A stretch of DNA of 12,217 bases, taken from assembly GCA_964617875.1 (NCBI GenBank), contig CAZUAI010000120.1, positions 1 through 12,217 on the forward strand. The letters run 5' to 3'. This DNA is from CAZMVY01 sp964617875 (GTDB taxonomy: Bacteria; Planctomycetota; Phycisphaerae; UBA1845; PWPN01). Both the position numbers and the translations under genes were made by a program. The notes below the pieces were generated by a model, which was not told the DNA's origin, ran no database searches, and was given only the letters and a program-made list of their open reading frames with translations. Positions 6,671 to 12,217 of the stretch are shown one piece after another; within the stretch, counting starts at the first letter, position 1, and each line of letters starts with the position of its first letter.

Positions 6671-7663
6671 TCAGGGCATCTCCGGTCCCGGGGCGGCGCC
6701 CGGCCTCGGGATGGGAACGAGGCACGAAGGAGCCGGCTGAAACTCGCCCGTCGGCCGCCGCACCTTCATTACGCGGCCGTTCATGAGCGTGTAGCGGAAC
6801 TCGTCCTTCCTGGCGATGAGGTCGCGCACGTCCTGGCTGATCTCCTCGGTGCCGTCGAGCCGCACAACGACGGCGGACGAGGGGAAGTGGCCGACGGTGA
6901 CCACGCTGCGTCCCGTGTCGAAGTGGTGATACCACGCCTCGAAGCCCTCCTGGCGGAGCGCCTCGGCGTACTGGACGGCGGCCAGCTCGCGTTCCTGGAA
7001 CTCGCCCTCGTTGTAGAAGACGGCAACCTGGAGCGTGAGGTCGCCCGGGGCGCGGGCGAGGTCGAGTTCGGGCGGCCCGACGCTCTTGCGGTTCATCAGC
7101 TCGATCTGCGCGAGCAGGAACGGCGACTGCGTGCCGAGCATCAGCGAACGGATCAGCGTGATGTCCTGCGTCAGTTCCGGGGGGAACTTCCCGGTCTGCG
7201 TCTTCGAGTCGTAGGTCTTTTTGTAGGAGCCGTAATAGAGGGTGCTGGCGCCGGCCTCGTGCTTGACGCGGACGGCCCGGGCGTTGATGCCGCGGACCTT
7301 CTTGAGTTCCTCGGCCAGGGCGTTCACGACCCGCTCGTGGTCGGGCGCCATGGACTGGAACGCGCGGATCGTCCACCGCTCGCCCTTCTGGTCGTCCAGC
7401 ATCTCGAACACGTTGCCGCCGCCACCGCCGCCGCCCCGCTCGCACCCGGCGAACGCGAGGACGCCCATCACGAGCCCGAGCGCCGTTCCGCCAGGGCGAA
7501 TGCGGTGTGTGGCCGGGCGGCCTCGTTGTAGTGCAGGCATTCTGCCTGCCGCCGCCGGCAGGTTCCTGCCATCGCGTCGCGAAGGCAGGGCCAGGCTGGA
7601 AGCCTGCGCCACACGGCGCGAATGCCTGCCGCCGCCGGAAACGCCTTTGTGCAATCTGGTCAT
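6671..7663 (-). CDS. Lipoprotein with two SPOR-like repeats; signal peptide n-region carries an in-frame repeat insertion
   Basis: No characterised function recognised. The 330-residue reading from ATG 7663 overlaps the rph stop (ATGA, 7663-7660) and has GAGG at 7675-7672, so this looks like the ancestral, coupled start. Residues about 17-46 are encoded by an 87-bp palindromic repeat (see 7527-7613). The hydrophobic segment GGTALGLVMGVLAFAGC ends in a lipobox with C74 as lipidated residue (F at -3 is unusual), then a seven-glycine linker. The mature part has two similar halves, about 97-150 (WTIRAFQSM ... STLYYGSYKKTY) and 208-262 (LTLQVAVFYNEGEF ... SVVTVGHFPSS). Each has the strand-helix-strand plan of SPOR peptidoglycan-binding domains; this is inference by pattern. 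An ATG inside the repeat (7540, residue 42) would give a normal-length lipoprotein signal peptide and may be the start used today (289 residues). The C-terminus is proline-rich. Confidence 0.75.
   Translation of the reverse strand: MTRLHKGVSGGGRHSRRVAQASSLALPSRRDGRNLPAAAGRMPALQRGRPATHRIRPGGTALGLVMGVLAFAGCERGGGGGGGNVFEMLDDQKGERWTIRAFQSMAPDHERVVNALAEELKKVRGINARAVRVKHEAGASTLYYGSYKKTYDSKTQTGKFPPELTQDITLIRSLMLGTQSPFLLAQIELMNRKSVGPPELDLARAPGDLTLQVAVFYNEGEFQERELAAVQYAEALRQEGFEAWYHHFDTGRSVVTVGHFPSSAVVVRLDGTEEISQDVRDLIARKDEFRYTLMNGRVMKVRRPTGEFQPAPSCLVPIPRPGAAPGPEMP
7527..7613. repeat. 87-bp palindromic dispersed element with terminal inverted repeats
   Basis: The ends are TGTAGTGCAGGC (7527-7538) and GCCTGCGCCACA (7602-7613), inverted repeats matching at 10 of 12 positions. 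Between them are three small hairpins: GCAGGCA-TTC-TGCCTGC, GGCAGG-TT-CCTGCC and CAGGCT-GGA-AGCCTG. The encoded peptide (VAQASSL ... GRMPAL) is familiar as translated intergenic repeats in planctomycete and verrucomicrobial genomes. Its length is a multiple of three and the used frame has no stop. A 16-base direct repeat TGCCTGCCGCCGCCGG (7543-7558 and 7623-7638) begins inside it and recurs just outside. Confidence 0.75.
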
Positions 7664-8415
7664 CGCTTGCGCCTCGTGCCGGTTCGCAGGGCGCGTTCCT
7701 GTCGGGCAATCAGGCTGCGGATGCCGCGGGCCGCCAGGTCGAGCATCCGGTCCAGGTCCTTCCGCGCGAAGGCGGCGTTCTCCGCCGTGCCCTGCACCTC
7801 GACGAACCGCCCGCCCGATGTCATCGCCACGTTGAAATCCACGTCGGCCTGCACGTCCTCTTCGTAGCAGAGGTCCAGCAGCGGCCGCCCCGCGACCATC
7901 CCCACGCTGACCGCCGCGATCGCCTCGCGGACGGGCGAGCGGGCGAGCCGGCCTTCCCGCACGGCCCAGTGTACCGCATCGCACAGGGCGACGTAGGCCC
8001 CCGTGATCGCCGCCGTCCGCGTGCCGCCGTCGGCCTGGAGGACGTCGCAGTCGAGCCAGATGCACGTTTCGCCCATCGCCGCCCGGTCCACGACGGCCCG
8101 CATGCACCGCCCGATAAGCCGCTGGATCTCCTGCGTCCGTCCGTCCACCTTGCCGCGGTTGCGCCCCCGCCGCTGGCCGGTCGCGCCCGGCAGCATGTCG
8201 TATTCAGCCGTGACCCAGCCGATCCCCTTCCCGGCCATCCAGTCCGGCACCTTGCTCTCGAAGCAGGCCGTGCAGAGCACGCGGGTCTCGCCCGCGCAGA
8301 TCAGGACGGATCCCGGCGCAAACCGGGTATAGCCGCGAAGGATCTCGACGGGCCGCAACTCGTCAGGCCGCCGTCCGTCGATACGGCGTCCTCGACCGAC
8401 CGGCTGGTTCGGCAT
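7660..8415 (-). CDS. rph: Ribonuclease PH
   Basis: RNase PH is a phosphate-dependent 3'-5' exoribonuclease that trims tRNA 3' ends, acting as a hexameric ring. The 251-residue protein shows the full family pattern: RRIDGRRPDELRPV near the N-terminus, GETRVLCTA, GWVTAEYDMLPGAT (66-79), GKVDGRTQEIQRLIGR (88-103), the phosphate-binding and catalytic block DCDVLQADGGTRTAAITGA (122-140), DFNVAMT and FVEVQGTAE (204-212). It is a little longer than E. coli RNase PH because of a basic C-terminal tail (RALRTGTRRKR). The ATG at 8415 has no clear SD. Its stop overlaps the lipoprotein start in an ATGA. Confidence 0.97.
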   Translation of the reverse strand: MPNQPVGRGRRIDGRRPDELRPVEILRGYTRFAPGSVLICAGETRVLCTACFESKVPDWMAGKGIGWVTAEYDMLPGATGQRRGRNRGKVDGRTQEIQRLIGRCMRAVVDRAAMGETCIWLDCDVLQADGGTRTAAITGAYVALCDAVHWAVREGRLARSPVREAIAAVSVGMVAGRPLLDLCYEEDVQADVDFNVAMTSGGRFVEVQGTAENAAFARKDLDRMLDLAARGIRSLIARQERALRTGTRRKR

Positions 8416-8479
8416 GACGGCAAGTTGTAAGCGCCGCCGCCGATCCGTGCAAGGTCTGTTGTTCTGTCAGTCCGTTGTT

Positions 8480-8554
8480 TCGTCATCCCCGCGAAAGCGG
8501 GGATCCAGGATCGCCGCCTATTGCCCTGGCCCCCCGCGTTCGCGAGGGTGACGA
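8480..8554. repeat. 75-bp palindromic intergenic repeat (REP/BIME-like)
   Basis: The left end TCGTCATCCCCGCGAA (8480-8495) and right end TTCGCGAGGGTGACGA (8539-8554) are inverted repeats matching at 14 of 16 bases. Each end holds its own small palindrome (CCCCGC-GAAA-GCGGGG on the left; a degenerate form on the right). The motif GTCATYCCCGCGAAAGCGGGRATCC is widely dispersed in bacterial intergenic regions. It fills the 179-base gap between the secreted protein gene and rph; its stems could end transcription of the former. Confidence 0.7.
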
Positions 8555-8594
8555 CCGTGCCTCCCAGCCCTCATCACTGCGGAGCGTCAGCGCC

Positions 8595-11500
8595 CTATCG
8601 GCACACCGGCGCCCGGTTGGGTCCGTTGTAGCAGTACGTGAGCGCGGAGAAGTCCGCGAGATCGACGTCGCCGTCGTTGTCGAAGTCGGCATCGACGGTG
8701 CAGCCCTTGCCCGGCGAGCGGTTCGGGCCGTTGAAACAGGCCTGGAACAGGGTGAAGTCCGCCAGGTCCACGTCGCCGTCGTAGTCGAGGTCGCTCAGCG
8801 GCTCGACACCATACGTGGTGATCATGGACGGCGTGCCATAGTAGGCGTGAATCAGCCGTATGTTCCTGTTCCGCAGTTGGTCGAGCTGCGCCGGCGGGAG
8901 CCCCGGCTCGAGCCGCGGCTCAAAGATGAAGTGCTCGCTGAAGTTGTGGTGCTCCGGCCGGTAGGTCTGCGAGTAGGTGCCGTGAAGGACGATCGGCTGG
9001 CTGGTGTAGCCGGTGATCGTGGTCTCGACCCATCGGACAAGCGGGGCCGTGTAGCCCGCGCCGACGCCCGCCGGAGGCGGCGGCCAATAGAAGCTCGTCA
9101 CGATCTGAACCCCGCCGGCGCCTGCGATCGTTCGCGTCTGCAGGCGGTCGCCCGACTGCTCGCGCGGGGCCGGACCGAGGCGGACCTGGTCGCTGGTCGT
9201 CGTTGTCGGCGTCGTCCCGCTGCACGAGCGCTCCGGCCTTGCGTAGTTGACGGGCATATCGAGGAACCGGGCGTCCAGATAGGGCACGCCCAGGTCGCGG
9301 ATCGTCAGCACGGGGCTTTGCGACGGCGCCACGAGCACACCCACGTTCGACGTGTAGAGCCTGCAGGTCCGCGGGTTGGCGATGTCCGCGACCGTCCATC
9401 CGTCGGTCGTCTGCGTGCCCGCGCGCGAGTACCAGCCCTGCGGCCACAACGCGGGCGGGCCCGTGAGCGAGCGGATCAGCCCGTCGGCGGTGTACTCCAT
9501 CGCGACGTCGGCATAGAGGCTCTGCGCGAGGTTTTCGGCCGTCAGCCACATGTTCCGCGTCTGGATCGTCCAACGCGACTTCAGCCGGTGGTTCGCGAAC
9601 ACGTTGGCGTATTCGCCCTGGAACGTCTCGTAGACGGTGGGCTCGTTGACGAGGAACGGGACGATGCTCGGCGTCGTGCTCGCCTGCGGGAGTTCGCGGA
9701 CCTGCTTGATCCGCAGGGCGCCGCCCGGGCTCGTCTTCTTGTACTCGAAATCGAGGACGTAGCGGGTCTTGCCCGTGTACTGCTCGAACGCCTGCGCGAC
9801 GGACACCAGCAGCGCCGCCAGGGCGCGGTAGTCCGTGTCCCACGTCAGCACGGTTGCGCCGAGCGGCACGAGGTTGGAGTAGTTCGTGATGGTCAGATAC
9901 GTGCCGTACGTGTAAACCGCGACGTCGACCTGCTCGGGGATCGAGCCGTCCTCGGGATTGGTCACCGATACGGCCCCCTCCTGCGTAACGAGCGTGATGG
10001 CGCGCGACGTCCCGCCCGATCGGGTCAGCGTCGCCACGCCGTTGGCCATTTCGAACTCGTCGGGCGTCGAGTGGTGCACGAGGACGGCCATGCCCACCTC
10101 GGCCTCGTTCACGCCGTAGCGCATCCGTCCGAGGTAGGCGTTGTCGTTGTAGAAGCTCGCGAACACCCTGCGGATCGCGCGGAAGACGCCGCGTTCGCCG
10201 GTCTCCGTCGGGTCGCAGATGCTGGGGCCGGCGGTGTCGCCGTCGAGATCGTCCGCGAGGCAGCCGCTGTAACTGTCGTACAGGCCCGCGCCGCTGAACT
10301 GCGCGCTGTCCTCGACGTTGGTCGAGCTGCGGAAGCGGATGTTGCGATTCATGTCGAACCCGTACTGCGGGTCGGTCAGCGTCGCCAGGATCGCATCCTG
10401 CAGCGTCTGGCTGAACACGGTGGCCGAGGTCTTCTTGAAGAGGTCGTCGCGGATGCCCTTGAGCGTATCCGACAGCGCGGCCATGTTGGCCGGCGGGTAG
10501 GTGAAGCCCGCCAGCCGCACCGCGATCTCCTGCCGCAGGGTCCGGCCGTTCGCGAGGGTCTGGTCGAGGTATGCGTTCCACAGGTCGAAGGAAAACGCCG
10601 CCGCCACGGGCGAGTTCGCGGGGATCGCCCTTCGGAGGAAACCGAAGTTGGCGGCCTTTCCCCCGAAGTACTGGATGTCGGCCGGCACGAGGCCGTCGGC
10701 CGGGGCGCTGTAGGCCCCGTAGTGTGCCATCGGCGAGATGGCCAGCGGCGGCGGGTTCTTGAGCGCGAGGATCTCCGCGATCTGCTGCGGCGTCAGGACG
10801 CCTTCCACGTCGATGAGCCGCAGGTCGCAGTTGCCGGTGGTGCCGTAGGCGCGGAGCACGATCTTCCGGCCGACGAGCTGCTGAGCGCGGGCGGCGGTGT
10901 CCGCCAGGGCGGCGTGCGCGAAGGGCGTGCCGTAGGTCCCGGAGAGGATGGCCACGTGCGAACTCGGCGTGGACGGCGAGAGCGTCAGGATGCCCGCGAC
11001 GATCGGCACCTCGGCCGGCACGCCGTCGGTCAGGAGGATGTCTTCCGGGCGGAGGCTGCCGCTGCGGTAGGCGGCGTTGATGTCGGTCCCGGCAACGTAC
11101 TTCAGCGTGCCCAGCGCCCAGCCGGGCGCGTAGCAGGCGTTGCCCGTCGCCCAGCGGGCCGTCGAGCTGACCGTGATGCCCTGCGACTCGAAGTAGGCCT
11201 GATTCTCGTACGCCGAGGCCAGCTGCTCGTAGGCCGGGAAGTAAAACACCTGCACGCCGGGCGCCGCCGACACCTTTGACCTGACGAGGTTGAAGAGGTC
11301 CACGACCTGCGACGGCGGATACGCATCCTGCCGCACGAACTGGATCCCGTACTCGTTGATCGCCTGGGCCGGCGGGGTCTGTTGCGTCCAGTGCGGGAGA
11401 ATGACGGCCCCCAGTATGGCCTGCTGCCCCGTGGCGTAGAGCGTGATCGCGTCGAACTGCTCGGACGTCATGCCGCCGTACTCGACGACGTGGTCGCGGG

Positions 11501-11780
11501 CCCACGGATAGTGGAAGGGGTAGTGGTTCGTCCGACTGTCCTGGAAGTAGACGCGGGAGGGGTCGCTGACGAAGATGGTGAACTTGATCCAGCCCGGGTC
11601 GTCACTCGCGGACCCCTGCGCCCGAAACGTGTCGGACGGGAACGTGATCGTGTTCTTCCACTCTGCCGACGGGATGACCGTCTCCGCCAGGGCACGGCCG
11701 GCAGTGTGCAGGCACGCGGCCGCGAGAATCACTGCGCATAGAGCGCCCGATCGGCGGGCACGGACAGAATCCGCGAACAT
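8595..11780 (-). CDS. Secreted PEP-synthase/dikinase-like protein: phosphohistidine motif, ATP-grasp domain and C-terminal dockerin repeats
   Basis: About 1061 residues. A Sec signal peptide (MFADSVRARRSG, hydrophobic core, cut after RALA near 32) predicts export. After a long unassigned N-terminal part comes ILTLSPSTPSSHVAIL (H275), resembling the swivelling phosphohistidine domain of PEP-utilising enzymes and glucan,water dikinases. The PPDK-type ATP-grasp follows: FGGKAANFGFL (GGKAAN 373-378), IRFRSSTNVEDSAQFSGAG (from 481), RRVFASFYNDNAYLGRMRYG, VGMAVLVHHSTPDEFEMANG, ending LRIKQVRELP. No PEP-binding barrel is present. After a region without recognised domains come two perfect dockerin calcium loops, DLDYDGDVDLAD (997-1008) and DFDNDGDVDLAD (about 1032-1043), each with GPN after it. 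His-before-ATP-grasp order is that of glucan,water dikinase. Substrate unknown. ATG 11780 is preferred over an upstream GTG (11795) because GGAGG (11790-11786) lies 5 bases before it. A long open frame on the opposite strand is a GC-composition shadow. Confidence 0.88.
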   Translation of the reverse strand: MFADSVRARRSGALCAVILAAACLHTAGRALAETVIPSAEWKNTITFPSDTFRAQGSASDDPGWIKFTIFVSDPSRVYFQDSRTNHYPFHYPWARDHVVEYGGMTSEQFDAITLYATGQQAILGAVILPHWTQQTPPAQAINEYGIQFVRQDAYPPSQVVDLFNLVRSKVSAAPGVQVFYFPAYEQLASAYENQAYFESQGITVSSTARWATGNACYAPGWALGTLKYVAGTDINAAYRSGSLRPEDILLTDGVPAEVPIVAGILTLSPSTPSSHVAILSGTYGTPFAHAALADTAARAQQLVGRKIVLRAYGTTGNCDLRLIDVEGVLTPQQIAEILALKNPPPLAISPMAHYGAYSAPADGLVPADIQYFGGKAANFGFLRRAIPANSPVAAAFSFDLWNAYLDQTLANGRTLRQEIAVRLAGFTYPPANMAALSDTLKGIRDDLFKKTSATVFSQTLQDAILATLTDPQYGFDMNRNIRFRSSTNVEDSAQFSGAGLYDSYSGCLADDLDGDTAGPSICDPTETGERGVFRAIRRVFASFYNDNAYLGRMRYGVNEAEVGMAVLVHHSTPDEFEMANGVATLTRSGGTSRAITLVTQEGAVSVTNPEDGSIPEQVDVAVYTYGTYLTITNYSNLVPLGATVLTWDTDYRALAALLVSVAQAFEQYTGKTRYVLDFEYKKTSPGGALRIKQVRELPQASTTPSIVPFLVNEPTVYETFQGEYANVFANHRLKSRWTIQTRNMWLTAENLAQSLYADVAMEYTADGLIRSLTGPPALWPQGWYSRAGTQTTDGWTVADIANPRTCRLYTSNVGVLVAPSQSPVLTIRDLGVPYLDARFLDMPVNYARPERSCSGTTPTTTTSDQVRLGPAPREQSGDRLQTRTIAGAGGVQIVTSFYWPPPPAGVGAGYTAPLVRWVETTITGYTSQPIVLHGTYSQTYRPEHHNFSEHFIFEPRLEPGLPPAQLDQLRNRNIRLIHAYYGTPSMITTYGVEPLSDLDYDGDVDLADFTLFQACFNGPNRSPGKGCTVDADFDNDGDVDLADFSALTYCYNGPNRAPVCR

Positions 11781-11826
11781 GATCGCCTCCTTCACCGAAG
11801 ACCGGACAGGTCAAGAACCCACGTTC

Positions 11827-11855
11827 AGCCTACCCCTTGGCTCCGGCGAAATCAA
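11827..11855 (-). promoter_or_regulatory. Weak candidate promoter of the secreted dikinase-like gene
   Basis: TTGATT (11855-11850; four of six bases) and TAGGCT (11832-11827; three of six) are 17 bases apart on the minus strand, about 47 bases before the ATG and just after the rRNA terminator hairpin, where a new promoter is needed. The match is weak. Confidence 0.22.
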
Positions 11856-11874
11856 CGGACGGGGGGCTCGTTCT

Positions 11875-11937
11875 TTCCAAAAGACAACCCGCCGGGGACG
11901 ATCGCTCGCCGCCGGCGGGTCTTGCCTGTCTTTGGAA
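11875..11937 (-). terminator. Long bidirectional hairpin/terminator after the 23S rRNA gene
   Basis: The inner stem is perfect: ACCCGCCGG (11887-11895) with CCGGCGGGT (11912-11920), 16-base loop. On the minus strand TTGTCTTTT follows, a fair T-tract. An outer arm TTCCAAAAGACA (11875-11886) with TGTCTTTGGAA (11927-11937) extends the pairing with one bulge. It ends about 104 bases past the 23S 3' end, suiting an rRNA terminator; the outer arm could instead be part of a processing stem. Confidence 0.6.
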
Positions 11938-12040
11938 TCGAACAGCGGGCCCACGGCCTGGTGCGTTGTTCCCAAGTTTCGAGGAACCGAGTCACGGATC
12001 GTTGACAGCCAAGGTGACAGCTCACAGCTCATCACCCATG

Positions 12041-12217
12041 CGATCAAGCGCTCGGCCATTAGTACGGGTCGGCTAAAGCGATCTCTCGCCGCACACCACC
12101 CGCCTATCGACCTGATGGTCTATCAGGGGCCTTCACGCACCCGAAGGTGCACTCGAGACCTGATCTTGAGGGGGGTTTCACGCTTAGATGCATTCAGCGT
12201 TTCTCCTTTCCCAGCAT
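12041..12217 (-). rRNA. rrl: 23S ribosomal RNA, 3' end (partial, runs off the window)
   Basis: The reverse complement gives the conserved 3' end of 23S rRNA: CCCGTACTAATGGCCGAGCG matches the bacterial GGTACTAATGAACCGTGAGG segment. Further in, TGAATGCATCTAAGCGTGAA and CCCCCCTCAAGATCAGGTCT also match domain VI landmarks. The 3' boundary is set near 12041, where GCTTGATCG should pair with the 23S 5' end (helix 99), which is outside the window; a few bases of uncertainty remain. No 5S gene follows in the 260 bases before the next gene. Confidence 0.93.

Noticed and set aside
8475..11279. A 934-codon open frame on the plus strand across the secreted protein gene
   Set aside because: It is the antisense of a gene with signal peptide, SD and recognisable domains; its translation is a low-complexity Arg/Val/Asp/His-rich string without family motifs, typical of GC-rich antisense frames.
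11781..12040. 5S rRNA or tRNA gene downstream of 23S
   Set aside because: No 5S landmark sequence, T-arm or acceptor pairing was found on either strand.

Overview
The window is high-GC DNA from a diderm bacterium with lipopolysaccharide. Two features point to the Planctomycetes, most likely a Phycisphaerae-like lineage: a secreted protein ending in dockerin-type repeats of the 'DGDVDLADF...FQACFNGPN' kind, and a single-chain LpxC-FabZ fusion (also known from Bacteroidetes/Chlorobi). A 23S rRNA gene with no 5S gene in the next 260 bases fits the scattered rRNA genes of many planctomycetes. The phylum assignment is inference from these features, not a search. Every supported gene is on the minus strand, so transcription runs from high to low coordinates.

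Right to left: (1) 12217-12041, the 3' end of a 23S rRNA gene, followed by a long hairpin and terminator (11937-11875). (2) 11780-8595, a secreted protein of about 1061 residues with a phosphohistidine-like motif, a PEP-synthase/PPDK-type ATP-grasp domain and a C-terminal dockerin pair. (3) 8554-8480, a palindromic intergenic repeat. (4) A coupled trio at 8415-6038: rph (RNase PH), a lipoprotein with two SPOR-like halves, and rdgB (XTP/dITP pyrophosphatase). An 87-bp palindromic element sits in frame inside the lipoprotein's signal peptide. (5) An outer-membrane/lipid A operon at 5841-851: skp (ompH), lpxD, lpxC-fabZ, lpxA and a Gfo/Idh oxidoreductase that could be a GnnA-type UDP-GlcNAc 3-dehydrogenase. 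The genes overlap or nearly touch. (6) 850-1, a decayed mobile-DNA zone: the two ends of a deleted and frameshifted transposase, a good sigma70-type promoter, the 5' half of a tRNA-Gly(CCC) gene that stops after the anticodon stem, a MITE-like inverted repeat and a possible IS end at the window edge.

Functionally, the operon covers the first steps of lipid A synthesis (LpxA and LpxC, then LpxD), a dehydratase for the 3-hydroxyacyl-ACP pathway (FabZ) and a periplasmic chaperone for outer-membrane proteins (Skp). rph and rdgB are housekeeping genes for tRNA 3'-end trimming and nucleotide-pool cleaning. The points most worth checking are the secreted dikinase-like protein, the in-frame element in the lipoprotein, the truncated tRNA behind an intact promoter, and the oxidoreductase that may signal amide-linked lipid A. 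No CRISPR array, prophage or multi-gene defence system is visible.
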